Part shown: positions 33,743 through 45,722 of the stretch, piece by piece | Layout of the letters: every line of letters starts with the position of its first letter | Position numbering within the stretch: the first letter of the stretch is position 1 | Source: Wurfbainia villosa | Taxonomy: Eukaryota > Streptophyta > Magnoliopsida > Zingiberales > Zingiberaceae | Direction: 5' to 3' | DNA length: 64,000 bases | Assembly: GCA_025175895.1 (NCBI GenBank) | Contig: CM046008.1 | Coordinates: forward strand, 28,103,255-28,167,254 | Translations under genes and position numbers: made by a program | Notes under the pieces: model-generated | The model's database searches: none | Seen by the model: only the letters and a program-made list of their open reading frames with translations | Told to the model about the DNA's origin: nothing

Positions 33743-35570
33743 TGTTAGTGAAAGCCCTAGAGCCAATCATATGATGATTGTTGCATGGACTTTATTGTAT
33801 CATATTCCTATTTATTAAGGCATGGTTATTATATTTACTTGTATTGGTGCCAAATAACTAAATATAATAATGTCCTTGAGTAGTAGGTTCTTATCTATAT
33901 CAATCGATTGGTTGAATCGATAATGAGATGATATAGAGAACACTACTCTTAATCATTCCTAGTCGAGTATTAACATTCAGGGACAATGTTAATTCGTAGA
34001 GACTAGCATGTAGGTCAACAAGATGACTTGATCTCACAAGTCATGGATATGAGATATCAAGTTGACACATGGGTATGCATTGGAGAATGTATACTGAATG
34101 ACCCGCCATGAGAAAGTATCATGGATCGTTATATGAGTGTCATATACTTTCTCATGTGGCTATTAGTATGACTATTAGTCCTTAGACCTGAAGTCACCAT
34201 GGTTCCCTACATAATGAATTGCATACTTTGGCTCAAGCGTCACCCGTAAATGGGTGGACTATAAAGCGATTACTAGGTATGTAGCAGATTATGCGGAGGG
34301 ATGTGAGTGATGTAGATGGGATCTATCCCTCCTATATGTGGGGTGACATCGATATTCTTGATAGAGTGAGACCACGAGTGCATGGCCATGCCCAAATGAG
34401 TCAATATGAGATATTGAGCTCATTTGATTAGAGTGAGTCTACTTGGAGTTCAAGATTTAGATTATGCGAGGATGACACGGTCTATGCCTCGATTGGTCAA
34501 TCTAGATGTCAGGGATAGAGGGACATTGTCACATATTGTGAGAGTCACAATTAGTAGTCACAAAGGTGATGTTGGAGCTCAACATTCTTGTAACTTGGGT
34601 AGCAATGATGTGTTGCTAGATACCGCTCATTGCTTATGTTCCTAAATCGGTTTAGGGACATTGCCAGCGTTACAAGAACCTATAAGTCACACACATAAGA
34701 GCAATTAGATGGAGATTAGGTTCATATGATGAACCATGAGGATTAGGTTCATGGGATGAACCAAATTGGATTAAGAGTAATCCAAATTAGACTAATTGAG
34801 TTAGACTCAAGTTGATTCAAGTGTTGAATGAGTCTAATTGAGATTTGATTCATCAAATCAATTTAAATTAATGAATGAAGATTCATTAAATTAAATTGAC
34901 TTGAGTCAAGTGGTTAGATTTGATCAACCATGGGAGATTAGAGGTCAAGTTTGACTTGACTTGAGAGGGAAGATGAAAGGTCAAGTTTGACTTGACCAAA
35001 TGCCATGTCATGATGATGACTTGGCATGGCCGGCCAATGATGATGCTCCACATCATCATTGACTTGGTCAATTGGTGCCACATCATGAGGGAGACCAAGG
35101 GTCATGGGAGTTACATGCATGCATGTAACCCCCCTTCCATGAAGTGGCCGGCCACTTTGGGGTTATGGGTGGTGAATTCATTTGGTGAGTTACACTCTTG
35201 ACTTCATCTTCAACCTTGGAACTTTTCCTCTCAAGCTCTCTCCCTCTCATTCCTCATCTTGCCGAGACACCCTAGGAGTGCTATCACACTCAAGTGTGTT
35301 TTTCTTCCACCTATTGCTTGTGTGGATACCATAGAGGAGTGTGCACTTGACACTCTCGAGTTCCGGCGGACTTTTGGACGAGCGGGATTTGCGAAGGGCA
35401 TCACATCGAGGGTAATGATCTTATCTCTTAGATCTAAGGTAGATCTAGGGTTTTTTATACAAGCACATACATGTTTTGTTTTAATACTTCTTCGCACGGA
35501 TCCGTGGCCGGGGGCTTCCGAGGTTTCTGCAACGCAAAAAGCGGTTTTTGCGGCTCGGAAAAACCCAACA
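33743..35570 (+). repeat. C2 3' LTR
   Basis: 1828 bp, the same termini as the 5' LTR. Both palindromes are conserved (35111-35128, 35142-35157). It is followed by the duplication gatat and the continuation of gypsy internal B. Confidence 0.93.
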
Positions 35571-37239
35571 GATATATCATCCGTGTAGTGAAATAAGGAT
35601 GCAGGTGTGTAAAGACGACAATTTCATACTTAGTATGAATTTTATGAGTTTTGATTAAGTTGTTAGACTATTTAAACGATATAGTCACCCTCGAATTTGA
35701 GAATCGTGTATTCTAGACACGATTGGATCAGGTTGTGGTTGTTGGAGTTGCGTAACTTGGCCAATGTTGATTATGGTAGTTGGAGTTGCGCACTCGACCA
35801 CCGTAGTTGTTGTTTCCTTGTATGAATTTGGTTATTACTGTAGATGTGGATAATATGTTTTTAGCATTACTATACCACGGACTTGTTTGACAAAGGTGAT
35901 GATGGAAATCATATAGTAGGAAGCTGGTGAAACCAGTTTACAGGACCTAGGCGGCGGTTAACTTTTACACGAGTATTAGTTAATCCTTCCGGGGTGGATA
36001 AAAGTATGTTAATACGCAAATGCATCGTTTCAGGGATCGGAGCGATGTAGTAGTGGTATGGAACAGAAGTGCTCATGGAGTTTTGACTAGCTACTGTGTA
36101 CCTAGTATAGAGTTGCTAGAACACGAACAATTGCAACAAGAGAGATTGGTCACCATAGTCTCCCATGTACTTACAGAGTGTGTGGTGGAGTGGATTTTGG
36201 GGGTAGATGGACTTCTCTTGTGAGAAGATAATTTTCCATCTCTAATATGAATATGTGTTTTGGACACACATCCAGTTAAGGAAGAGTTGCTACAGGAAGC
36301 ATATCATTAAAGATTTGTTGTTCATCCTGATGGTACTCGGATGTACCGAGATTTGAAATGTTTATACTGGTGGAACGATTTGAAGAGGGGTATAGCAGAT
36401 TTTGCTGCTCGATGTTCAGTATACCAGCGGGTAAAGGCTGAACCTCAGAAACCCACTGGGTTGCTCCAGGAAATTTCGATTTCCGAAATGAAAGTGGGAG
36501 CATATCACTATTGATTGTGTTATGGGATTGCCTAGAACCCGTAAAGGACATGATGTGATTTGGGTGATTGTGGATCGACTGACCAAATCAGCTCATTTTC
36601 TTTCTATTTGTGGATCGTACCCGTTGGATCGTCTGATAGAGTTGTATTGCCGAGAGATTATCAGATTGCATGGCGTACCTTTTAGTAGTTATCTGATACA
36701 GACCCATGATTTACCTCGCTATTTTGACAGAGTCAGCAGTAGGCCATGGGTATAGAGCTTCAACTCTGTACAATGTTTCATCCGAAGTCAGATGGACAGT
36801 CTAAGCATACCATTCGGACTCTGGAGGATCTATTAAGATCTTGTGTCGTGGATTATGGAGGTAGTTGGGAGGATCACATTCCTTTAGTGGAATTTGACTA
36901 CAAGAACAGTTATCACTCCTCCATTTAAATGACTCCTTCCGAGGCCTTATATGGCGAACCCTGCAGATCTCCTGTGTGGTGGGAGGAGGTTGGGGAACGA
37001 TGACTATTGGGGCCACAGAGTGTATTATTCAGACTATAGTAGGTATGTTGGGAGTATAGGTGATTGATATTAGAGACTTGTATGAGAGATGAAAAATAAT
37101 ATTCGAGCTCAATACTCTCACAGAGTTACTGGAGGTGCCTTACTTTTCTCGAAGTACTTGAGTTGATTAGTATGATAGTGTTTACTCATGGTGCTTAAGT
37201 ACGAAATTTGGGGACTAAATTTTTATTAGTAGAGGAGAA
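35571..37239 (+). mobile_element. Internal region B of Gc, right part
   Basis: Resumes after the gatat duplication and matches 10957-12734. About 107 bp present in internal A (near 11435-11545) are missing at about 36040. It ends in a weakened polypurine tract (AGTAGAGGAGAA, 37228-37239) directly before LTR-C. Confidence 0.88.
36261..37016 (+). pseudogene. pol: Ty3/gypsy integrase remnant (copy B)
   Basis: It is homologous to copy A but more damaged in key residues. The zinc module reads EAYH and RCSVYQ, losing one His and one Cys ligand. The core keeps DRLTKSAHF. The region around the second Asp is frame-shifted (YLIQTHDLPRY), and the catalytic Glu is replaced by Lys (GQSKHTIRTLEDLLR). A stop follows YHSSI. 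It is clearly inactive. Confidence 0.85.
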
Positions 37240-40200
37240 TGTAAGATACCAGAAAATATAATATAAATAAATATTCCGTGTTAATTGATAAATTATCTTG
37301 TGGAATTTTTCAGAAGTTTTTAGAAATTTTTCTTGAATTGAATGGAGTTCATATGATCTAATCGGAGGAATATTAAAGCTTAAGTTGGTGATTGGGTTAG
37401 ACTTGGGCTAACTCAACCACTTAGATCAGCCGTTAAAAACTCACTCGTCTCTTCCTTTAATGCGAGCCCAAGCCATTTCTTTGGTTTCTCTTCCTCACTG
37501 CGTGACTCCTTCTCGATCGCTACTTTCCTTCTTCTCTATCGCGATTTTCCCTGATTCCTCTCTCTCCACGCTCACGGTTTCTCCTTTCCCCCCCGATCGA
37601 CTATTTTCCTTCTCGCCGAGGGTTTGTCGCCGCTTCTTCGTTCTTCCTCAAGTGTCGGTGAAGCAACGCGTGGGTCACTAGACCATTGAATGCCGCAACC
37701 CTCCTCTTCACTGTCATCACCCAAGCGAGCCCAATTCATCATCGCCGCCATGTTCGGTCGCCGCCTATCTCACCGGTGAGTCGATCACCGCTCGTTTCTC
37801 CGGATTGTGTGTCGCTCGATTAATTGCCATCTTCAATCAGTGTTGCCCAAATCATGTTCTTCTTCTTCTCTGCATCCACGATCACTGCTTGAGCCTTGAT
37901 ACTGCAAGCGGTGTCGCCGGCCACAAGCAGCGTTAGCCATGATGAGCAATCTTCCGATCTCCATCCTAGGTACCAGCTCGCCTCAACCATGCCCTAATCG
38001 TGCTCCAATTGGCTTATCGTCGATTCTGTTTCTCCACTTGCATTCCCTTTGCAATGTCACATATTCGGAGCGCTGTTACCCAAAGGTAATCCTAATTTCT
38101 CTTCCTTGCATGATCTTTGTCGCAATCTAAAATTGACAACAGCAAAGGGCTGCGTCTATGGTTGGTTTGGTGTTCGATTGGTGGGAGATGAGAAGATTCC
38201 AGCTGTTTGGATTTTTGGGTGATTAGCTGCGGGAGGTTTTTTGGATAGGCTATGGGATATGGAAACTACATTAGGTAAGCTTGGATCTCAATGTTTCGAA
38301 TGAATATTTGAATTATAGCTGACTAGTATGCGTATGATGGATAGGAGTGATCAGTTGGCTGAATCACAATTTATTTACATATGTGATGGATTTAGTTTAA
38401 TTACAGGAGAGTTGAAATCAAGAAGCAGTACAGAGGAAGCTCGACTGGGTAAGTAGGATTTGGTTGTTCATAGCTGTATATCAGTTTTATTAGTAAACTA
38501 ATCTGGATGTGTTATTGTTGGATGTATTCTAGCTGTGCCACCATATCTAATATGATTTATAAGATGATGATGTTATTAGTTCCATTTGTGAATTTATAAA
38601 TATGGAGTGTTTGGGTATCTTAGAGATGACCGTAAATTCTATGAATCCATAAAAGGGAATGATTAGTAGGGGTTAACTAATCAGGGTTTGGATTGATTTA
38701 GGATTATGCTAGGGATTATTGAGGTTAATCGAGTATGTATTGACTTTATTACCAAGTGTATGTTAAACTTGGTTATATGATGTGTTCTTGGTTATAGGTA
38801 TTTGATTCAAGATGGATTCTTGGACGTGAAGACTATCGACATAGTCTACATACCAGGTGGGTAATTTCCTACCCTGGTCAGGTAGTTATAGTTGCATTCA
38901 GATTTAGACATAGATATGATCATATTATATGTTCATATTAACTTGACCCTGCTCTTATTTATCCTTATGCTTGATACTTATCGTTGGCTATATATGCTCA
39001 AATGTTGATATCACATTTTCCTTTATCATGATTGAGGAGTTACAGATGTGATGTAAGTAGATCTATAAATATTTAGTAGGGTGTAGATGTTGGAGTATGG
39101 ATGATGACCTAATTTGTAAATTGAGTAAAAAGTCATCTGTGGGTAGTTAATGCCCTAAATGTAGGATTTATTCCAATACCTGTATGTTGCATGTTTACTA
39201 CCGATCAGGTGTTGTGTAATGGTCAGGTGAATTGTGATTAGTGTGTCGCTACGAACCGGTAGTCCTAGCTTATTATGATCAGTTGAGTACGACTCTCTAC
39301 AGGATAGAGAGTGCATTGATTAGTTGAGTACAACTCTCTACAGGATAGAGAGTCCGTCGATTAGTTGAGTACGACTCTCTAAAGGATAGAGAGTGCATCG
39401 ATCAGTCGAGTACGACTCTCTGTAGGATAGAGAGTGCATTGATCAGATTGGTATGACTCTCTATAGAATAGAGAGTTTGTGGTAGATGTCTGTATACATG
39501 ACTATGCATTCATATCATTTGCATGCATACTGACGACATAGTCTCCCTTGTGGTTGAGAGGGTCGTCAGTCATCCTGCCTCCTAGGTTACTCATTGAGGA
39601 GTAACTGGTGTGAGGGCAGAGCATTTGTTGTGACGCACTTTACCACTATAGACGGTGGTAGTTGGAGTTGCGTGCAGTTGTCCTGGGTGCATGACACTCG
39701 ACCACTCATGAGTAGTGTTAGTCGGAGTGGACAGCAGTAGGGACCCCTGTTGTGTAGCGAGCTCTTTACGCTCATATGCTACTCGATCATACTATCCACT
39801 CGACCACTCTAGAGCAGTGGTTGGTGTTGAGTTGGGACAGTTGTCATGTCGTGCCACCTAGGCTACACTGGGGTCGTGGTAGCGAGTAGGGATTTACAGG
39901 CATGACCATGCATGCTGCATTGCCGTATCTTATGGCATTCATGGATTTACATTTTCTTTTGATTTTGGATGTTCCTTATTTCGATCCGGATTTATGTGTT
40001 GGATTTGTTATGTGATGTACACACTTGTGGATTTGGGTTTTGCCAATGTTTTTTTTATGTTGTGGTGTCAGTCATACCGATATGCACTGTGTGTAGTTTG
40101 TGATGTAGTTGTGTTATGTTTCCGCTGTGTTTTGATGTAGTTATGTTTGTTATGTTGTTATTTTTCTTCAATTGTATATGATATTGTTTATTGTGGGCCC

Positions 40201-40290
40201 AAGGGCCTTGTATTAACACGATATGTTGTCATGTACAGGGGAGATGCTGTCCGTTTGCTTTTCGGCACGACATACTCTCGGGGCGTGACA
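37240..40290 (+). mobile_element. LTR-C of Gc (terminal LTR with internal deletion)
   Basis: 3051 bp, TGTAAGATACC to GCGTGACA, with intact termini. Compared with LTR-A it lacks about 607 bp (7400-8008 of LTR-A), with the junction near 39940; adding this back gives about 3.66 kb, matching LTR-B. It contains the hairpin array at 39279-39478. Copia RT sequence of C4 starts immediately after, so Gc was probably inserted into C4. Confidence 0.9.
39279..39478. repeat. 41-bp hairpin minisatellite in LTR-C
   Basis: Five units with the same hairpin core and linker as in LTR-A and LTR-B. Confidence 0.9.
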
Positions 40291-40417
40291 TAAAACCTAT
40301 AGGGTGCAAGTGAATTTTCAAGAAGAAAATCGACATGGATGGTAATGTGATTACCTATAAGCCTAGATTGGTGGCGAAAGGGTATCGTCAAAAGCAAGGT
40401 GTTGATTGTGACGAGAC
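40291..40417 (+). pseudogene. pol: C4 reverse transcriptase fragment, left piece
   Basis: Reads as the copia RT entry: IGCK, a stop in place of Trp, then IFKKKIDMDGNV, TYKPRLVAKGYRQ and GVDCDET. It ends in the duplication gagac (40413-40417), where C3 is inserted; the sequence continues at 47158 with YSSVAMLKSIRMLLA. The upstream part of C4 (LTR, gag, integrase) is not in the window; Gc lies directly to the left. Confidence 0.88.
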
Positions 40418-41834
40418 TGTTGGTGCAGTGGGCACCAAAGTCGAACCGGTATTTTGATTATGGCAAAAGGCTCAATAGTTAAGGGTATATTTGTTATCTT
40501 ACGAGCTCAATTAAGTGTGCAGAAATGCTAAAGTTGAGCGGAAGGTCTGCGACACCCGGTGGGAACCGAGGTGGTCGGGCAACGCCAGAGGGACTTCGGA
40601 GGAAGCCGAGGTACTCGGGTGAAGACCGGAAGCGAGGCTACAAGGTAAGCTCGTGTGAAAGCGAAGCAAGGTCGTTAAGCGTAGATCCGACCCAATACCT
40701 CCAATGGAAGGTCTAGGTCGAGATCAGATGGTTAGAACCATCGTACTTTATATTTTAAGCTAACTTGTACTGCAGTCCAAAACCCTTTGATTACAGTCAA
40801 GTTCCAGCCTCGAGAAGAGCTCGAATTTCAAGGGGGTGAATTTGGACTTGACTCGTGTTTTGGTACAAAGGGTGATGTGGCATCAAGGTGGACATCCAAA
40901 CCATCACCAAGCTTGGACCTCATCCTTGAGTTGGCGTGAAGGCCTCCTTGAGGTGGCACAAGATGGTTGGCTCCCATGATGTGGCACAAGTTGGATGGCT
41001 TCTTCTTCTTGGCGTGAAGGCCTCCTTGAGGTGGCACAAGATGGTTGGCTCCCTTGATGTGGCACAAGTTGGATGGCTTCTTCTTCTTGGCGTGAAGGCC
41101 TCCTTGAGGTGGCACAAGATGGTTGGCTCCCATGATGTGGCACAAGTTGGATGGCTTCTTCTTCTTGGCGTGAAGGCCTCCTTGAGGTGGCACAAGATGG
41201 TTGGCTCCCATGATGTGGCACAAGTTGGATGGCTTCTTCTTCTTGGCGTGAAGGATTCCTTGAGGTGGCACAAGGTGGTTGGATGAAACACCTCATCCTT
41301 GAGTTGGGATAAGAACCTCACCTTGGACACTACCTATGTCTAAATTCATAGATCAATATCCATAAATAGACATGTTCAAGCCAAGCAAATAACAAGAATT
41401 CAAGAGCTCTCAACACGCCGTCGTAACCGCTTACTACTACTCACATTTGCTACTGACGAAGTGTCACGACAACGAAAGCTACATCTTCTACTTATAAGAG
41501 TTGTCGGTATATTTATTTAAGTTCTACTTCTTTAAATTGTCTTTGTGCTTTAATCGTAACAAGGAAAGGAGTGTCCTTTGCCTTGATTTCTTTTGTAATC
41601 GTTGCTCCTACCTCCAACGAGGAGGAGTGGTTTTAGTGAATTGCCCTCCGTACGTGATCAAGGATCACTAGGGCCGTGGATTAGCAATCGAAAGATTGTG
41701 AACCACGTAAAAATATCTTGTCTACTTTATATTTCCGCTGTGCACTCTCTACTTGCTTTTTACTTATTTCAAAAGTTTTTAACGACATCGTATCGCTATT
41801 CACCCCCCCCTCTAGCGACACTTTCGATCCAACA
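40418..41834 (+). repeat. C3 5' LTR
   Basis: 1417 bp, TGTTGGTGCAGTGGG to GATCCAACA. It includes the 78-bp minisatellite. Against the right LTR, several small differences touch CAG or CTG (for example GTGCAGAAATG versus GTGCGAAATG; GGTCTGCGAC versus GGTGCGAC). Confidence 0.92.
40933..41283. repeat. 78-bp minisatellite in C3 5' LTR, 4.5 copies
   Basis: Unit starts at 40933, 41011, 41089, 41167 and 41245 (partial) are exactly 78 bp apart. Because 78 is a multiple of three, several frames stay open on both strands and repeat a 26-residue block; I do not regard these as genes. Copy number is the same in the right LTR. Confidence 0.95.
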
Positions 41835-41836
41835 AT

Positions 41837-41849
41837 TGGTATCAGAGCC
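41837..41849 (+). other. Primer-binding site of C3
   Basis: TGGTATCAGAGCC lies two bases after the 5' LTR, of tRNA-iMet type. Confidence 0.9.
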
Positions 41850-42201
41850 GGGGGCGCTAAGATTCGGTGAAACCACCAATCTAGCTTTGTTTTTTTTTTT
41901 TCACAGATTTTTTATTTATTTATTTCGTATAATCATTTCACTTGCTTATCTTCTCCTACATATAGAATTGCATTAGAGGCTTTAGGATCCGGATAAGGTT
42001 GTCCTTCGGGTTAGATCCCGAGTAAGGTTGTCCTCCGGAACTTCAACGACATTCGCATTTGATTGTTTATTTCTTTTTGCAAATTACATTTTATATATCT
42101 TTTTACTTCTCAAGACTACTAATCCAAGACGAAAGTCTTGGAATATTCTTTCCGTGTTTGTTTTGCTTGATTCTTTTAGTCGTTCTTCTTTTTGTTTTTA
42201 A

Positions 42202-43691
42202 ATGGCCCATCTCGAAGGGTTTAGCACCGCCCGACCCCCGTTTTACAACGGTAATGACTTTCGTTATTGGAAGGGTCGGATGGAATGCTTTCTTAAAACC
42301 CAAATCGAGATGTGGATCGTAATCCAAACCGGTTTCACACTTCCTATTAATGAAGATAGTGAATCTTTGGGTTACGATCAATGGTCAAATTCCATGAAAA
42401 AACAAGTAGAAGCCGATGCCAAGGCAACTCAAATCTTGCAATGTGGGTTGTCCAAGGAAGAGCTCAACCGCGTCCGCCCCTTCATTAGTGCAAAGGACTT
42501 ATGGACCAAGCTAGTGGAACTACACGAAGGCACCGACGACACGAAGGTATGTAAAAGAGATTTACTTTTAAATAAATTGTATAACTTGAAAATGCAGGAA
42601 AACGAGACCACAACTCAACTACATGCTCGTATCCAAGACATCGTCAACCAACTCCATGCCATCGGACAAAAGGTCGAGAATCGCGACCTTATCAGGTATT
42701 CTCTTAACTCGTTTCCTAGGACCACCTTGTGGGCATCCATGGTCGATGCCTACAAGGTCTCCAAGGACCTTTCTAAAATTAGGTTAGACGAATTGTTTTC
42801 AGAACTTGAATTACATGAGCAAACTAACGTGGTCGCGAGAAGAGTATTGCGTTAGTTGCAGGGTCCACGAAGACGAAGCCCGCACGCAAGCCACCCCGGC
42901 AGGAAGATGCCGAGTCCGAATGGGTAGTTGACTCCGAAATAGAATCCGACCGAGTCAATCTAGTTCGGCAGATGACCAAGAAAGCGCTAAACGCTACTTG
43001 GGAGGAGTTGTCGGAGGAAGAAGACGATATCCAAGCTCTAATGGCCAAGCCGACCGAGCACGACTCCGAAACCGAAGAAGAGTCCGAGTCCGAATCCGAT
43101 GATGAGCTTCCATTCAAGACAAGCCACGGATCCGTATCCGGTTCAAAAGAATCATTAAGGGTAAGTCGGTCGTTACTTAATACTTTGTATGGTGCAATTA
43201 AATTTTTAAATAAGAAACTAGCTAAGTCCGAGTCCAAGGTCGAGACCCTAATTGAGGAGGTTAACCTTCTCAAACATGAGGTCTCCCTAACCTCTTCGAC
43301 TACTCGTATTCAAGAGGAGGACTCAACTCAAGTTGAAAAGCTTGAAGTTGAGAACTCGCTTTTGAAAACACAAGTCGAAGACCTTAGGAACACGTTGGAA
43401 AGGTTCACTTTGGGATCCAAGGGACTTGACCTCTTACTTGGATCACAAAGGGCCGTGTACAACAAGGCCGGACTCGGGTTTAACTCAAATACAACCAATA
43501 AGTCATATATGTCTATAGTAAACCAACATAAGAAAAATGTCCAAGCATGGGTCCCTAAGACCACTTTGATTTCAACTTTAGGATCTAACATGTATTGGGT
43601 TCCCAAGGACCAAATTCACTATGTGAATAGACCCACTCTATTCAATGGTCCAGGGGGAGCCAATACAAAATGTATTTTTGTTAAGTCTTAG
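42202..43691 (+). pseudogene. gag: C3 gag with one frameshift
   Basis: Starts MAHLEGFSTARPPFYNGNDF followed by RYWKGRME, a classic copia gag opening, and reads 217 codons to 42855. The homologous frame continues from about 42848 (ALVAGSTKTKPARKPP) through MTKKALNATWEEL at 42972 to the stop at 43691, so a single small indel near 42845 splits it; total about 495 codons. The first part carries the capsid-like domain (residues about 45-200: VRPFISAKDLWTKL, LLLNKLYNLKM, L.ELELHE). The second has an acidic Ser/Glu run, a predicted coiled coil (LAKSESKVETLIEEVNLLKH) and the SIRE-like C-terminal motif. I see no CCHC zinc knuckle, unusual for a copia gag. It is followed by no protease or integrase. 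Confidence 0.85.
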
Positions 43692-43744
43692 AAATTGCAT
43701 GCTTAGTTTTTCCTTTATTTTTAGAATGGTTAGATAGGACTCAT

Positions 43745-43856
43745 AACCAACTAAAATCCTACGAAAAGATTGAGCCTCGGGGAGCCTCTTTTCAAAAATA
43801 AACCAACTAAAATCCTACGAAAAGATTGAGCCTCGGGGAGCCTCTTTTCAAAAATA
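43745..43856. repeat. 56-bp tandem duplication after C3 gag
   Basis: Two near-identical copies in direct tandem (starts 43745 and 43801), each containing AACCAACTAAAATCCTACG and a GAGCCTCGGGGAGCCTC core. It lies just after the gag stop, where pol should begin. Confidence 0.9.
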
Positions 43857-44500
43857 ACTAGTTAGACCAAGACGTAGTCTCAAGTAAGTCGAGTTATCAA
43901 TTTCTTGAAATTAGCTTTGTCTAAGGAAGTGGTCGTTGTTCCGATCAAAGAAGGCCTCTGTGCCTCGCCACGACCTGGAAGCTAATCTCTTGAAAAGATT
44001 ACTTGATGAGCTTAGACTAAATCCGAATCTAACCTAATGTTGGTTAATTTAAATTCATTAAAATTAATCAAGTAAAATTGAAAGTCATCTCACAGTAACA
44101 CATAGGAATAACATGTTTTGATCATGTAGATATTAGTGAGATGATTTAGGTTTAAAAACTTACAAACAACCCTTTAGTAATTCCATTGATCCTACACATA
44201 AGAGTCGAAGAAACCATTAATATAGTTTTCGACGAAGGACACGAACCGTGCTCAATCCTTAACAAAACCAACTAGCAAATCAACTTATAGCGAACCCGAC
44301 TGATCTTGAACTTGAATCTCGCCCTAACCCAAGTCATCCTATCGACCAAGTGATAGATGACTCTAACCCAAGTCAAACTAGAACTCACCCAAGTCATCCT
44401 ATCAATCAAGTTATAGGTGATCCAAATTTAGGGTTCGAACTAGAGCTTCATATCAAACCTTAGTCAAATCTCGTTAATTTCCAAAATCGAACCCAAAACT
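43857..44500 (+). other. C3 interior without recognisable coding
   Basis: The region between gag and the RT scrap. It shows no protease or integrase motif. AACCCAAGTCATCCTATC-like phrases recur near 44330 and 44390, a weak local repetition. Confidence 0.6.
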
Positions 44501-44509
44501 ATTGAACAA

Positions 44510-45115
44510 GCACTTCTTGATCCCGATGGATTATTGCTATGCAAGAAGAGCTAGCTCAATTCACTAGAAATGAAGTCGAATTAGTACCACCACCTAAAGA
44601 AAAATCAATTATTGGTGGGTATTTGAAAATAAACTTGATGATAAAGGTGAAGTAGTTAGAAATAAAGCCAGGTTAGTCAAAAGGGTTTAGTCAAGTCGAA
44701 GGTTTAGATTACGATGAGACCTACGCCCGTAGCAAGACTAGAGTCCATCCGAATGTTGTTAGCATATGCGACATCGAGGTTTTAAATTGTTTCAAATGGA
44801 TGTCAAGTCCATTTTTGAATGGATACATTAAGGAAGAAGTTTACGCTACCAACCTCCGGATTCAAAATCTAGATAAACTGACCATGTCCTTAGACTTAAG
44901 ATTTGAAACATTTATCTTGGTAGAAATAGTGTAAAGAGAGATATAGTAGATTTTCTTGCTCGATGTTTAGTATGCGATGGTTAGTGCAGAGGAAGCGACA
45001 TTCGTTGCCTTATCTACCACCGCGAATACGTTGCGATGGGTGAGTGTGTCTCTGGCTCACTGTGGATGAAGCACACTCCAAGACTTTAGCTTAATCTTTA
45101 ACAACATTAAAAGTT
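44510..45115 (+). pseudogene. pol: C3 RT/RNase H scraps with a gypsy integrase patch
   Basis: 44520-44880 reads in shifting frames as copia RT: MQEELAQFTRNEVELV, then a KLDDKGEVVRNKARLV block, LDYDETYA, and LESIRMLLAYA. No YVDD is present. 44983-45105 reads as SIRE-like RNase H: EEATFVALSTT, then (frame-shifted) YVAMGECVSGSLWMKH. Between them, about 44893-44982 does not fit copia but resembles the gypsy H2C2 zone found at 11846-11922 (AACATTTAT, TAGCAGATTTTGCTGCTCGATG-type bases with changes). The open frames are short and the region is non-functional. Confidence 0.7.
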
Positions 45116-45483
45116 AGGTATGTGCGTAATAGAGTAGGATTTAAATTTTTCTATATATGTACTCTATTTTTGCTTCTTTTATGAATTTAGCCTAAGTCTT
45201 ACCTTAGAAATCATATTGGGAACTTGCTTGGACTTACAAACCCTAAAATATATTTACAAACTTTTTGAGTTAAGGCAAAAGGGGAGAAAGTCACAAAAGT
45301 AACCAAAATTAACCAAAATTAAAGGGAAGAAAGTAAACAAAATTATTACCTTTTATATTAAGTAATTCCGTTTACTTAAGCAACTATTAAGGGGAGTAAA
45401 AATTATTTTTCAAGAACTCACCTTGGTCAAGGGGAGGTTACCTCAAAGGGAGAACTTGGAACAATAATATTTCTCTCACTTAA

Positions 45484-45660
45484 TCATTATGCTAGCTCAT
45501 TCATACTTAATCATTATGCTAGCTCATTCATATTTAATCATTATGCTAGCTCATTCATATTTAATCATTATGCTAGCTCATTCATGCTTAATCATTATGC
45601 TAGCTCATTCATATTTAATCTTTATGCTAGCTCATTCATGCTTAATCATTATGCTAGCCA
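45484..45660. repeat. 27-bp tandem repeat near C3 polypurine tract
   Basis: About 6.5 units of 27 bp with the core ATGCTAGCTCATTCATA; unit starts are at 45489, 45516, 45543, 45570, 45597, 45624 and 45651. The plus strand gives an open frame of repeated MLAHSYLII, an artefact of a period divisible by three. It sits about 60 bp upstream of the polypurine tract. Confidence 0.93.
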
Positions 45661-45712
45661 TCAAGTTATGTCTTAATTTTTCCTTAACTTTTGTGTCGGT
45701 TTGCCATGAATC

Positions 45713-45722
45713 AAAGGGAGAT
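45713..45722 (+). other. Polypurine tract of C3
   Basis: AAAGGGAGAT directly precedes the 3' LTR. Confidence 0.8.

Larger units (their letters stand above)
25721..35570 (+). mobile_element. C2: Ty1/copia retrotransposon, 9.85 kb
   Basis: A full-length element with LTRs 25721-27556 and 33743-35570, TG...CA ends and the duplication gatat on both sides (25716-25720, 35571-35575). The domain order is gag, protease, integrase, reverse transcriptase, RNase H, which is the Ty1/copia order. Integrase, RT and RNase H are broken by many small indels and stops. A TRIM is inserted after the protease. LTRs of about 1.8 kb would fit an Angela/BARE-like lineage, but that is only a guess from size and gag style. 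Confidence 0.93.

Noticed and set aside
40828..41330. Repeat-protein genes on both strands (26-residue repeats)
   Set aside because: They result from a 78-bp minisatellite in an LTR whose period is a multiple of three; no independent sign of coding.
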